Assembly (NCBI GenBank): GCA_022702705.1
Contig: JAKZJZ010000075.1
Span: 7,501 to 71,500 of the forward strand
Reading direction: 5' to 3'
Length of the DNA: 64,000 bases
Source: Papilionanthe hookeriana x Papilionanthe teres
Lineage: Eukaryota > Streptophyta > Magnoliopsida > Asparagales > Orchidaceae
The position numbers were made by a program, and so were the translations under genes. The notes under the pieces are model-generated. The model saw nothing but the letters and a program-made list of their open reading frames with translations. It searched no databases and was not told where the DNA came from. Positions 33,377 through 45,656 of the stretch are shown one piece after another; positions within the stretch are counted from its first letter, which is position 1, and each line of letters begins with the position of its first letter.

Positions 33377-34090
33377 AAACCTGAATGAACTTCTTTAATA
33401 ATCTCTCGAGCTTCAATTTGGTTTAAACATCTTAACCACATTTGATCAAAAGATCGTTTGTAAAGAACGTCATTTATTAGAGTATATGATAATGCTCTTT
33501 GTTTAATTTGGTTGGCAATAGAACTATTTTCAGGTAATTTTCCAGTTTGTAAATATTTGATGATTGGTTGTCGCCAATCATCTTTCTCGTCATTTATTGC
33601 CATTATCATATTTTCACTGATTTTATGCAAATTATCCATATCAATTTGAGAAAGAACTTGTCGTCCTTTTATAGAAATCGGTATGTCATCTTCTTCTGGA
33701 CATGCAAATTCCTTTGCAAGTTTTGCCAGAGCATCCGCTAGAGAATTGTCTTGTCTCGGGATTAAGAAAAATGTTACATCGGGAATTTGTTGAAGTAATT
33801 TCAAAGTGTAACGAGAATACTGTTCAAGTCGTGGTTTCAGAATTTTGTATTTGCCAGCAATTTGATTGATAATTAACTGGGAATCTCCATAGATATCAAT
33901 ATTCTTAATTTCCATTAATATTGTCAATTCTAGATCGGTTATTCGTGGATGGTTCTGTCAAATGATAGAATAAGGGCATCATCATTTTGTCTGGAGTAAT
34001 GAAAATTAATCCTACTCCAGCTTTGTCTGGTATGATTGTCTGCTTATCTTTGTCTTTCCATGCAGACGATGCTCCGTCAAAGTAGAGTTC
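33247..34090 (-). pseudogene. Second (archaeal-type) RNase H and integrase N-terminus (E2)
   Basis: It begins near 34085 with ELYFDGASSAWKD (first catalytic Asp), then after a shift at about 33950 continues as a 226-codon frame (33927-33247) with DIYGDSQLIINQ, LKPRLEQYSRY and DNSLADALAKLAKEF. The frame then runs through the linker into the zinc-finger half KEVHSGLCGAHQSG and GYYWPT. An additional RNase H upstream of integrase is the hallmark of the Tat lineage of Ty3/gypsy elements. The segment overlaps the integrase core frame, from which it is separated by one indel near 33300. Confidence 0.9.
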
Positions 34091-34730
34091 CTATCGTTGC
34101 ATGTTAGAATTTTTTACTTTAGATATTTGTTCATCAAGTAGATCGTCATTAAGAGGTGATCCTGTTGGAATCGGGTGTGCCGCTAAGAAATATTCTAGGA
34201 TTTGTCCTTTAATAGCACGTAACGGTACAAATGTTATGTCGAATTGTAACAAGATCATTGCCCATCTTGCTAATCTCCCAGAAAGTGTCGGTCGTGTTAT
34301 TAAATATTGTAATGGGTTAATTCTTGAAATAAGAGTTACTTTATGAGAAAGTATATAATGTCTTAGATTTTGAACTGCGAAGATCAAGGCTAAACAATGT
34401 TTATTTCCATTGGAAGTAAACAATGACTCAAGTAGTATAACGCATTTTCTTTTCCTTCATCATTTACTTGTGCTAGTAAAGCTCCAAGTGAATTGTCCAA
34501 TACCGCGGTGTAAAGAATTAAAGGTCTTCCTAATACAGGGGCTGCTAAGACAGGAGGGGTTGTCAAATATTGTTTAATGTCTTCAAAGGCATGCTGGCAC
34601 TTTTCATCCCACACGAATTTGGCATCCTTTCTAGTAAGGGCAGTAAGAAGTTGACATCGACCCGATAGATTGGAAATGAAACGTCGTATATATGCTAATT
34701 TTTCTTGGAAAGATCTCAATTGAGTTAGAT
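34091..34730 (-). pseudogene. RT connection and first RNase H domain (E2)
   Basis: Two overlapping frames. 34719-34390 has SFQEKLAYIRRFISNLS, FVWDEKCQHAFEDIK and PLILYTAVLDNSLGALL, the normal RT-to-RNase H transition. 34423-34091 continues with EKHCLAL-like and LRHYILSHKVTL, then ARWAMILLQFDI. In the first RNase H the usual catalytic Asp of the LYTA segment is replaced, consistent with the degenerate tether-like state, or with decay of this copy. One frameshift lies near 34405. Confidence 0.88.
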
Positions 34731-34759
34731 TTTTTAGGAGGAGGCATATTTAGAATAGC

Positions 34760-35473
34760 TTAAATTTTGAGAGGATCAATTTCTATCCCACGATGTCGAA
34801 CTACAAATCCTAAAAATTTTCCTGAAGTGACACCAAAGGCGCACTTTAAAGGGTTCATTTTAAGATTATATCGTCGTAGTCGTTCAAAGACAATTCTCAA
34901 ATCGTATATATGATCGTCTTTTTGTTTACTATTGACAACCAGATCGTCGACATAACATTCGACTTGATTATGTATTAGTTCATCAAAAATCCGTGTCATG
35001 GCTCTTTGATAGGTTGCACCAGCATTTTTCAGTCCAAATGTCATAACCTTATAACAATATATGCCCATGGGTGTTCGGAAAGTTGTATTTACTTCATCCT
35101 CCGAAAACATTTTTATTTGGTTATATCCTGATGATCCATCCATGAAAGAAAATATTGTATGTTTTGATTCAATATCAACCATTAATTCAGGAATTGGCAA
35201 AGGAAATTCATCTTTTGGACATGCTTTATTCAAGTCCCTGTAGTCTATGCAGACTCTTATTTGTCCATTTTTCTTTTTAACTGGCACCACATTGGCTAGC
35301 CATGTATGGTAGTTTTCTTCTCGTATGAAGTCAGCCTCTATCAATTTCTTGACTTCCGCGATGACCTGTTGCTCTATTTCAACACGCATCCTTCTTGGAG
35401 CTTGTTTAACTGGGTTTATGATTTGGTCTATTCCGAGTTTATGGACTGCAACTTCTGGAGATAAACCAGGCAT
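34760..35473 (-). CDS. Reverse transcriptase (E2), open for 237 codons
   Basis: A clean RT frame covering fingers and palm: IRVCIDYRDLNKACPKDEF, then FSFMDGSSGYNQI with the first catalytic Asp (D112), FGLKNAGATYQRAMT, and VECYVDDLVV with the D176-D177 pair, then LKCAFGVTSGKFLGFVV. This is a typical plant Ty3/gypsy RT. The start MPGLSPEVAVHKL follows a stop; natively it would be part of a polyprotein or expressed after splicing, since Ogre elements are reported to splice an intron between protease and RT. The frame ends at 34760, about 40 bp before the next readable segment. Confidence 0.93.
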   Translation of the reverse strand: MPGLSPEVAVHKLGIDQIINPVKQAPRRMRVEIEQQVIAEVKKLIEADFIREENYHTWLANVVPVKKKNGQIRVCIDYRDLNKACPKDEFPLPIPELMVDIESKHTIFSFMDGSSGYNQIKMFSEDEVNTTFRTPMGIYCYKVMTFGLKNAGATYQRAMTRIFDELIHNQVECYVDDLVVNSKQKDDHIYDLRIVFERLRRYNLKMNPLKCAFGVTSGKFLGFVVRHRGIEIDPLKI

Positions 35474-35518
35474 TTCGTCATAAGTTCAGGCAAAACAGTC
35501 TTTATATTCCATCAACAA

Positions 35519-36392
35519 TTAAGTTATGTCATTTATTTTCTCATCATTAAGGAATGAACTAATAAAAGTCAGTTTTAGATTTTCATTAGTTCCTAAATTT
35601 ATTTCTTTTAGTTCATCAATTATCAATTTAATTTCTTCTTCCAACTCCGGGGGAGCATTTTCAATTGGAAGATCAGGTAATGTTTCGGAATCACATTCTT
35701 CTGTGATAGTCAAACAAAATTCTATATCATCTAATGGTCCCAAAACTCCAAATCCAACACCTTTTTTTAGAGTTAGAATTTCATTTATTATCATTCCACA
35801 TTTGTTCAATGAAATGCGGTTGTTTTAAAGACCATTGTTTGAGCATTAAACTATTTTGAATGAATTTTTGTGCCCAAGGAGAATACAACTCAAAAGGAAT
35901 TTTCATTGATTGTGGAAGATTTTCATCTTCTATTTTTACATCAACTTTAGTACAAGAAGAAGTAGAGCCAAGTCTAAACTTAATTGGCTTTTGTCATCAT
36001 TATATACTTCTTTGACTATTAGATTCTCAATCTTAGTAGTGGAGATTGGAGTTAGAGTCATAGAATGTATATAATGATTGATTTTGTCATACATAGATTC
36101 TAATTGTTTCTCTTTGTCTTCATCTTCTAAAGATATTTTAAATTGGGGTTCCTTTGTAACCACAGATGTCGTTTCTTCTTCAGAGTCCAGGTGGATTTTG
36201 AACTTCAATGGTTTCTTCATTGTGACAATTGGATCTTCTCTCCTTCGTCCTTGTTCTCGGCCTCGACCTCGAGTGCGAGTCTGACGGAAATTAGTCTCTT
36301 TTGTCTTTATTGAAGAAAAATCCTTTTAATTTATTTTCTTTTCTTTGTTCTTTTCTTCCATATTTACTGTTGTCTCTTTGGAAGATATTGCT
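35519..36392 (-). pseudogene. Protease-RT linker region (E2)
   Basis: Two frames, 36220-35936 (94 codons, FKISLEDEDKEKQLESMYDK) and 35809-35519 (96 codons, KKGVGFGVLGPLDDIEF and ENAPPELEEEIKLIIDELK). They are acidic, have no catalytic motif, and occupy the place where Ogre elements have their intron. They may be linker polyprotein or intron. Confidence 0.6.
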
Positions 36393-36840
36393 TTATTTAT
36401 AGGAGCATAATATGCTTGCATCTTCATGTATACTCGATTTCATGGATTGAAAACGGTTGCGGGTCTCTATAATACGAAATTCTTGTCCTTTTCGTAAATA
36501 TTTGATACATTGATGTAATGAAGAGGGTACCATTTTAAATTCATGGAGCCATGTTCTACCAAGTAAGGCATTAAAAGAGGTGTCGGAATCAATAATATGA
36601 AATTTTGCTGTCGTTGCCAAGTCGGCTATTTTTAAGAGCAGTGTTATTGATCCAAGGGCCCGTTCTCCTTGTTGATTGAATCCTCTTAACATCATCGTAT
36701 CCCTTGATAGTTGAGAGGCATCAATGTCTAAGTATGCAAGAGTTCTCGGATTCATAATGTTGATTGAAGCACACGGGTCAATAAGAACTCTCGAAAGTAT
36801 CGTGTCATCGATGTTTACTTGTAATATATAGTGGACGATT
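36393..36840 (-). pseudogene. Retropepsin-like protease (E2)
   Basis: Aspartic protease that would cut the Gag-Pol polyprotein. Reading through 36755 upstream gives LIDPCASINIMN at the active-site position, followed by RTLAYLDI, DTMMLRGFNQQGERALGSI, FHIIDSDTSFNALLGRTWLH and VPSSLHQCIKY. This order matches plant Ty3/gypsy proteases of the Tat type. The active site reads D-P-C-A-S instead of the usual D-[ST]-G. One frameshift near 36820 separates it from the segment upstream. Confidence 0.85.
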
Positions 36841-37149
36841 GTGTTCAGTTGTTCTGATCAACAAGTCATTGTCAGAGAAGGTAATCTTTGTTGATTCCTC
36901 TAACGAGTAGGCTTCGTTTTGGGTAGTACTAGCAAGTTGAGTTAGGCAAACGTCAGGGTCCGAAAGTGCCTTTATTAATGATTCTCTCATTTCTTTGGAA
37001 AGTATTAGAGCGTCATAGATGCTTAATTTTGCAGTTAATTTTCTCAAATGTGCCAGTACATTATAATCCACCTTATTGTGAAGATCATCCTTATTTCCTT
37101 CAGAAGTACGGGGATATATTGGAGGAATGATCTTATCTGGTGTAATTAT
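36805..37149 (-). pseudogene. Gag-protease junction segment (E2)
   Basis: The 88-codon frame 37071-36805 starts DYNVLAHLRKLTAKLSIYDA and continues with SKEMRESLIKALSDPDV and HNRPLYI. In Tat/Ogre polyproteins this segment lies directly before the protease. It ends in a frameshift; the next frame leads into the protease. Confidence 0.8.
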
Positions 37150-38424
37150 TTATTTTTCTTTTTCTTGTGGAGTTATTCTAGGAGGTAAGATTTTTCCACT
37201 TCTCAAGTTAATTTCAACTATTTCTTCAAGTTGGTTATCCGATTCATTCGTTTCTGAGTCTGAGGACTCCAATCCTATAGAAATCGGAATTCCTTGTAAT
37301 TGAAGCGTAGCAATGTCATCTTCATTTGTGTCGTTGTCAGATTTCTCATTTTCATGTTCATTAGTTTGGTTGTCTTTAGATTGATCATATACGATTTGAG
37401 CATTATCTATAAGGTTAGAATTCAAATGGTCATTCTCAGAAGCATCATCCAGAATAGACAAAATGTAAGCAAAACTAGGATTGTTATTATTCATGATAAA
37501 AAGAAAGTCATACAAAGTTATTGGCTTGAGGATTTTTCGTCCTTCGGCCGACATAACTATCCTAGTACAAGAGTGAAATAAACTAGAATGTACAAAAGGA
37601 GTTGCAACCTCTATGTATGGAAGACCTCTAATCTTTTCCATTTTCTTGATTTTCTTTTTCTTTTCTTTCTTGGGAAATTTTGTAACTTGGTATTTAGCAA
37701 AGATCTCTTCAGAAATGTTATCCTTGTTTTTAGGATTAAGTTCCTCTATCGAAACCATATTTACTGATCCCTTTTCAGGTTCTTTCAAGTATTCTTTCGG
37801 AATGACTATATTTCCATCTTTGAAATTACGCTCTAACCAATCTTTGAAGACAAAACATTCTTCAATTTTATGTCTGAGCATCCTGTGATAAGGACAATAA
37901 TTAGGATTGTCCTTCCTGTCAATTTCTGCTGGCCTTTTAGCTTCTGGTAGCTTAAATTCAGGTATTTTAAGCAAGCTACGAAATATTTTACTGACGACTT
38001 CTTTTTTAAATGAATATACTTTATTCATTCTTTGATCCATTGTTTTCTTCTCAGTTGATACTAGGATTGGTTGTTGAAGTTGTAATTGAGGTGATGTCTG
38101 TGATGTCGAAGGATTTTGTCGTTGCTTCTTTTGCTCTGGTTGGATTTGCATAACCTGTTTGCCTTTTTCTGCAATATTCCCAGGTTTCTTTTCAAAAGTT
38201 TTGATAGTTTTTATCTTTTCAGTTTTCTCCATTACACTCATCTGCTTAACCTCTTCCAGAAGATTGGCAGCTTTACTGAGTAATTTTTTAAAAGTTTTTA
38301 TCGTAAATCCTTTAAGCATGAATGCTATAGGACCATGGATATTTTTTAGCAGTATTCCAACAGCATGTTGTTCTTGTAATTGTGGCTCACATTTCATACT
38401 GAGGTTTCTCCAGCGTAAAATATA
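37150..38424 (-). pseudogene. Gag, C-terminal part (E2), separated from its N-terminus by a solo LTR
   Basis: A 425-codon open stretch continuing from gag at 45657. It has the gag tail LRWRNLSMKCE, the helical KLLSKAANLLEEVKQ, a Gln/Pro-rich linker, then NYCPYHRMLRHKIEECFVF, a CX2HX4HX4C variant of the retroviral zinc knuckle used to bind genomic RNA. Next come KEYLKEPEKGSVNMVSIEEL, a lysine cluster (FPKKEKKKKIKKMEKI) and an acidic C-terminus with LRSGKILPPR. The frame is open to 37150. Element E3 has the homologous knuckle at about 61170. Confidence 0.9.
38420..38424. other. Target-site duplication of the solo LTR, left copy
   Basis: ATATA, identical to 45652-45656. Confidence 0.9.
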
Positions 38425-38818
38425 TGTCGGCATATTTTTAGGTTGTGTTGTATTTTGAAAAGGGGTCGCCTACAGAAATTGTCACCGAATTTTAGGTTTT
38501 AAATTTGATTTAAATATATATATATAATTTAGAAAGTAGCATTTGATTTTGAAAATAATTTTAAGTTTGAAAATTTTAAGATATGAAATCAAACTGATCT
38601 CACATCCCGAATAGTTTATATAAACGAGCACCGCATCACAGACTGTGTATCTATCTCGAAGAATATACACACTGTTTAGTGATGGGGCTCGATTAAATAA
38701 ACTAGAAGATTTGTGACATCCGTTTGGTCTGCGAACCAATTTTATAAGCCGACAAATTCCCCTGCTTAATATGAAAGCATTAAACAGGGTTTATATTACC
38801 TGGGTTCTTTAAAATTCC

Positions 38819-38874
38819 CTATAAGGGCAAGCCCCTATAGTTAATTACATCTTAAGTGACGGGATTCACCTAAG
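38819..38874 (-). other. Conserved double hairpin near the LTR 3' end (solo LTR)
   Basis: CTATAAGGGC with GCCCCTATAG (38819-38840) forms a stem with a CUUG loop in minus-strand RNA, including a G-U pair. CTTAAGTGA (38851-38859) with TCACCTAAG (38866-38874) forms a 9-bp stem. The second stem shares almost no bases with its beta counterpart but has the same position. Confidence 0.8.
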
Positions 38875-41800
38875 AAAACTCTCGATAATAATCGATAATT
38901 CGCTCTCAAGAATTTCAAAGTTTAGGGTTTTCGAGGATTGAATTTTGGAATTTCAATAGGGAATGGATCAAATTTGGAACATTTTGTTTTGGGAGTTCAA
39001 AGGAAGAAAGGTAGGAGAAATCACGGATTCGAAGCGAACTTCGGTAATTCCCGACTATCCTATTGTTTGGCTTGGATTTAGGAAAGTCCTAATATTTATT
39101 TAATGTTTTGATCTTGCCAATTTTAATTAATTTGGACTTATATTCATATGATATGATCACACAAATAACCTGGAAGATGTTAGGGTTTATGTCGTACCAA
39201 ACGACTACCTCGGAATCCTAAGACCGGTTAGGGCTTAATTTACAATGCAAATGCCTAACAAAAGGTTGGGGATTTATGTTGCACTAGAGCAAACTACCTC
39301 GAAGTCCTATGGCTTGGTTATTTAATTCTAAGAAAGTTTCGTTGATGTAGATTCAAGTTTTGTCGATGACGATGGTCGTGCTTGCCCACCATGCTCCGAG
39401 CTCCTTGTTGTTGCAGAGGTTTAGTTATAGAAGTCATAAATCGGGAGATGAGAAAAGTGTTCGGTTTAGAGAAGTCTTAAAATCCAAGTGTTTTTAATAT
39501 TTTAATTAAAACAAATTTTAAAGTTGATTATAACGACACCGGTTAAGATCCCACGGTTCCATCCTTCGGCATCGTTATTTTTATCGGATTCACTTAGTCC
39601 AGATGAATTTGCTAAACTCAACTAAATGAGTTCCACACTTTCATTTAGACCATGGGAAATCCTGTTAGCAACACGTAGGTTACATCATCCGAGGTATTCC
39701 CGATCATCCAACAGGATGTTTTAATTTAGTTGTAATTGTAGTTTTGTGTTCTGTTTGTGATTAAATTTTGAGTTGTTTTATATTTTGAGATGTTGTGGCG
39801 GTGGATTTTATCTTGTAATGACTTTTAATTTAGTTTTGGTTTCAATTTTAGGGACTATCCTGAAGGTGTGGGTTTTCATGCAACAGTTGTTTATCATGCA
39901 AGGAAAAGTAAGTGTGATGCTATTAAAGAAATTGCAATAATGTAAATTGCAATAAAATAAAAGCGTACCTGGAGGGTCTTCCCGTCATCCCAAGCTGCAC
40001 TTAAAACACAACTAGAATATTTAAGCAAGTTCCTAGGTAAAGCTAAGGGAAGGGTTATTGTTTTCTACCAAATTCCTATTCCTATAGCTAGTCATTTCCT
40101 ATGACGTCTAGGTTCTTGTGTTTTGGTTTGAGGACGATTTTCTTCATCAAAGAATAATTAAGTTCAATTGTTCTTATAAGTATCCTATCATATTGAGGAA
40201 GTGCTTAAGAAGGATCTTAAACATCTTTTCAATATTCTTTGGAATTGTTTTAAGTCCAAATGAATTTAATTATACAAATGAATTAATCGTCCGAGAATTC
40301 AAGTTTTGTTTTCTTGCTCAGTGAACTAGGACATTTGAATATCCTATAAGTGGGGTAACATTTCATTTAATATTCTATTTAGGAGTTATGATAACCAAAG
40401 CTTTCGAGGTTAAATTGATGTTCAAATGATTTGTGATTTAATTTAATTTCAGTTATCAGATTTAAATTTGGAATAGTGTTCAAGTTGTTTTATATTTAAT
40501 TTCTTCATGTCTTAAGTGATGTTATTTAATTCAATTTAATTAATCTTTAATTTAATTTAATTTGGTTTAGTTTTAATTTTAATTTAATTTTAATTTTTTA
40601 ATTTTAATTTTAATTTTAATTTTAATTTTATTTTAATTTTATTTGATTTTATTTTATTTTTATTTTATTTTAATTTAATTTAATATGATTTACTTTAATT
40701 TAATTTAATTTAACTTTTTAATTTAATTTTAATGATTAAGTCCTTTAACATTTTAAAACTTAAATTTGAATTATCATTTTAATTAGGAATTAAATATTAT
40801 TGAGATGATTAATTTAGGGATTTTTAAATTAAAGAATAAATTTCTTCCTAATAACATCCACTATTTTAATAATTCCAATTTTATTATTCTCCCAAATTTA
40901 ATCAATTATTTAATTAAAGTTTATTTCAATTATTTTAAATTGTTTAGTAGGTTTCTACCCTTTAATTATTTAAATTTCAATCATCCAAATCAGATTAAGA
41001 TGAAATATTTTATTTGTTAATTTTATTAAGCCTAAAGTTTTAATTAATGGTTAAAATTTTAATTACCACTTTGCCCTTCAAGCTTAATAATTTCATAACT
41101 CACTAAATTGAACTTAGATGAACTTGAAATTTTTATGTGACTTCACTCATATGCCAATAAAGACATGAGAGGAGAAAATGTGATTTTTCTATATTTAATT
41201 TATTTATATAATTATTTTTGGTGGAAAATAGGAATTTCCAAGGAAAATTTAATAATATGACCAAGGGAAAGTTTCTGTCCTTAAGAAAATTATGGGACAT
41301 TCCTAATGACCAGAGGACCACTTGGACCAATTTTGGTGATTTTTTAAATTATTTTATTTTTATTATAATTATTTTAAGTTTTGGAGTATTAATTAATTTA
41401 AAAATAAAATAAAGGTTGAAAAATGAAATTTATATTTTTAAAAAATCTCTCTGATATCAATGAAATCAGAGAATCAATTTTTTCAATTTTCTGATTTTTC
41501 TTTGATTTATTAGAATTATTTTAGTGAAAATGCTAAAAAAATACATTTTTTAATTTTAAAATTACCTTAGGGCTTTAAAATTTAATATCTCATTAAATAG
41601 ACCTAAGAAAAAATATGGAGTTTGTTCCTAAGTGATTAAAATTCAAAATGTGACATTTTGGTGGATTTTATTATTTTTGTGATTTTTATTATTTTTTAAT
41701 TATTAAAATATTAAAATAATGCAAAAAATTAAATTTTTTAGAAAATTAAAATTTTAATTTTCTTAAATTCCCCTGATATCAGAGAGGCTCCAAAACCAAT

Positions 41801-42489
41801 TTGGTGAATTTTTCAAAGGTATTTTGAAAGTTATGAATTTTTAAATTTTAAAATGGCTAAATGGCTTAATCAACCCATTTAGTAGGGCTAACCAAGTCCA
41901 ATTGTCTTCATATTTTTATGGTGGGTTCCTCTGATCCTAAAGGTCAGTGGAGAATTGATTTCAAGTCAATTTGATGTATGGTTAGCTCTAATTAATTAAG
42001 GAGCTATTTTGGGTGTTTAAGCCAATTACGGTTGTTTTAAATGAACTAATTCAAAACCTATTTTTCCTAGGGTCCTCTGGTCATAACAGACATCACCAAA
42101 TTTTCCTAAAATTTATTTCACAATATGCTAATTATTAGATTTAAAATACTCAAAACGAGTAACATGAATTTGAAAAATCAATAACTTCTCATATGGATGG
42201 CCTCCGACTTTGGAAAATTCAGGGAATGTTCCCAAATTCGGAGGCTTCAAAAGCCCTATGGTCTCATGCCATGGTGAATTTCCTATATGCATGGAGAATT
42301 AAAACAATGCGAAGGGAAATAAATCATTAAAAATAAAATACTTGATGAAATTAAATGATTTCTTTTCCACATTATTCTCCTCCGTTCACTGAGCAAGAGG
42401 GTATTTTTATTTTATTTTTCTGATTTTCCTACACAAAGTTATGGATTTTTGAAGTTTAGGGAATTAAATAAATCAGAAATACCCTAATT

Positions 42490-42720
42490 TTCTATTTATC
42501 CACGCGGCACCGCGTCGACCTCGGCAGCCTCCGAAACGCTGCGTGGCGCTCTCCGATTCGATGCCGCCATCCGACTCGGCGCTCCGGGGCCCGCCGTGTC
42601 GTTCCATCTCTCGATCCGGCGCGATCTCGGTCGTCCGTCCGCGCGTGTATTAAATGAACGGCATCCGTTCATCGTCCCCAGGCGTCCTTACCCGAGAGCC
42701 GTCCGTCTTCTAGGCCTAAG
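42490..42720. promoter_or_regulatory. GC-rich island inside the solo LTR
   Basis: Counterpart of 3470-3720, with CACGCGGCACCGCGTCGACC and many CpG sites. Possible promoter or transcription start by conservation. Confidence 0.35.
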
Positions 42721-45651
42721 ATCTCACTTGATACTTGACCAAATTTAACGTTCTTATGCTCTATGGATTCGTCTCGAGAAGACGAACATATCCATATAGT
42801 TTATGTGGCATAAAATTGACTCAATGAAAATGGAGAATGTTCAGAAGCTGGGGAAGAAGAGTGAGGCCATACCATTGCTCAAAGAAGTGTGGCTTCGATC
42901 TGAGGGTTGTGTCACCTTCGATTGGATCCCGGCAAGCTCCGGATGAAGTCCCTTGGCTCAGTGAATTGTCTAGGTAGGATTTTGACCACGGCCGATCACA
43001 AAGCTTGGAGGGCTGGAGCAAGCTGGGTGGCTTCGGAGATGGGGCTTTCGGTGGGGAACTTCTCCTCTTGGTCCAATGAAGGTGTAGGACCGATCGATTT
43101 GAGGATTAGCTCGATGTGGCAAAGTGTCCTGGTTTTGGGTGAAATTTCGGTTGAGAAATTGGATTCGTTGGTGGGGATTAGGGCGAATTGACATCGGGGA
43201 TCAAGCTGCTCTAAGGATGGAGAAGGGGTTGGAACAATTTTGGCAGAGTTTCGGCAAGGTTTGTGCAACTCTCTTCTCATGGCCGTGAGGGGCTCGGGTT
43301 TAAATAGAGGTGGCTGGAGAGCGTCACAGGGATGGCCAAGGGTTGGGATCAGCTGCTCTGGGAATGGGAAGAACAGCTAAAATGGCCATTGGGGATGGGG
43401 CGGCTCGGCGAGTGAGAATTTCGAGTTTGGGCTCACATGTGAGCTCTCGGGTGTGGTGTTTTCCGACGACACGGTGGGCGGCCGGCCGGGCATTGGTCAC
43501 CATCAAGCTCGGAGAGGTCGGGTGGGGCTTAGTGTATTCGATTGGCGGTTGCCAAGTGTAAAATGGTTGGATCAAAATGGAATGGGGATATGGCTAATTT
43601 TGGCTAGGTTTGGTCAACCCATTTGTTTGGGCTGGGTTCACCTCCCCATGGCTAGCCTTGGTCGAGAAGATCGAGTTAGGTTAGCTAATCAAAAGGTGGT
43701 GATGTCCTTATCCAAGAATATTTGGATTAAATCTTGGTTAAGAGGTATCACGGGTGAGGTTAAAGACTTTTAGGAATTAAGGAAAGCTCCCTCTCCTCTT
43801 ACCCAATGTGGTATGGCCACATGTCAAACAATTCACATGGCTTGCATGTGGCTTAAGAATGGCTTCATGGCTCACCTTTGGCTTGGGAAAAGTTGAGTCA
43901 ATTTCATGGAAATGGATTTAAGAAAAATTTTGGTATTTAGGGGTGATTTGGCATGAGGCTTGATTTGGAATTATTTGATGATGGGATTGGAACTTAGGGA
44001 ATGGCTTGATTAAATGGATGGCAAATGGAAATGTCATGTGGGCTTTAGGGTAGATTTTGGGCTCTTTGAAATGGTTTTAGATGGGCTTTTAAAATGGTTT
44101 AGGGAAGTGGGCTTTTGGATTTTAAAATGGATTTTAGGATTAAATTTTGGCAAAGGCTTGGGCCAAATAATTGTTGGGTTTGGTTTAAGGATGTGTCATG
44201 ATTGATTTGAAACAAGTTTGGAGTGATTTGGGTTTGATTTGGACACCTTTGGTGAATGGGCCAATGTAGGTCAAATTGAGCTAACTTGGACCAATGTTGG
44301 GCTAGGATTGAAATTGATGTAAAATAAATGTTGGGAAATGTTTATGGGAGTGTTTCAAAGAGGTTTTGGCTTTGGTTGGGTTTTGATTTTGGGGTTTGGG
44401 TTCATTTGGGTTAGGTTTGGGTTTAGGTCAAAATTGGGCTTTTTGGCTTTGGATTGAATTTAAGTGGGGTTTGGGTCTAAATGTTGGGCAAATCATATTA
44501 GTGTTTTGTTTGTGGGAATGTTAATGAAGGTTTAGAAAAGATTTGGGGTCAATTGGAGCTGAATTGGGTGAGTTTGGGTTAGGTTTGGGTCATGGGTCCA
44601 AATTGGGCTTTAAGGCCAAAAATGGAATTGGATCCAAATGTCAATCAAATTGGACTTGGATTTGGTCTAGATTGGTGTTGGGAATGTTGAATGGAAGTTT
44701 AGAATTGAATTGGACCAGAATTTGGGTCAATTGGGTAGGTTTGGTTTGACATTGGGTTCACTTTGGGTTAAAATGGGTCAAATTGGGGGTTTTGATAAAA
44801 GTGGGATAAATTGACAAAATTGGCCCATGGTGTAGTTGAACAAAATGACATTGGGAATATTTGGGATTTTCTGGGAATTTTCTGAATTTTTGGATTTTTG
44901 GGTCAAGAGGGGTATTTTGGGTATTTGGAGGGTATTAGGAGGTATTTTTGGAATTTTTGGTATTTTTGGCTATGAATGATCAATTTGAGTGATGTGGAAA
45001 TGTTTGGGAGTGGTTTTGAGGAATTTTGGGTGATTTGGAAATTTTGGAGGATTTCAAGGGTTTTGGGTAGGCTAGGCGGGTGTAGGGTCCCGGGGGTCAA
45101 AAATTGAAAATTTGGAAAATTGAAAATTTGGAAAATTGAAAATTAGGTGAATATAAGTGAAATGAAATCATTTTGGTTGAGCCATGAAGCCATATTAAGC
45201 CCACATGAGCCATGAGGGGACTCATTTGAGGCATCCACTATGTTGTTCCTAACCCTCTTAACCAAGGGCTTAGGGGTTAAGGACCATCCATGTGAACCAC
45301 CTACATGAGTCAGGAGGTCAAGTTGGGTATGGGTGTGTGAAATTGTAGTGTATAAATACAGTGTGTGTGTGTAAGTCAGCCCTCACCAGACCAGGCCACC
45401 CAGGGCAGTCCTAAGGCCAAAGAGTCCTATAGGAACTCATCCTTTAAACTTCCACATTTGATTTCAACCCTCTAGGTGATTAGGGGTCTACAATCAAATT
45501 TGTGGAGTTTGCAGGGAGTTAAGATGTGGTTTGAAATTCTAGGTGGTGGGTTACACTTCTAATCCTCTAAGATAGTCAAAGGAAAAGCCTAAGGCTAGAT
45601 CCTAAGTACTAAAAAGAAGAAGAGATGACCTCATCAAAAATGAGGTCAACA

Positions 45652-45656
45652 ATATA
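45652..45656. other. Target-site duplication of the solo LTR, right copy
   Basis: ATATA, identical to 38420-38424. Confidence 0.9.

Larger units (their letters stand above)
38425..45651 (-). mobile_element. Solo alpha LTR (LTR2), 7227 bp, inserted in the gag of E2
   Basis: The plus-strand ends are TGTCGGCAT and GGTCAACA (TG...CA), flanked by the 5-bp duplication ATATA. No internal element sequence is present, so this is an LTR-LTR recombination product. The gag frame is continuous when read across the target site. It is homologous over its length to LTR1 and, inverted, to LTR3. It contains a GC-rich island (about 42490-42720), a pentanucleotide-like TTAAT/TTTAA tract at 40530-40740, and the paired hairpins at 38819-38874. 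Short open frames inside are not conserved between copies. Confidence 0.95.
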
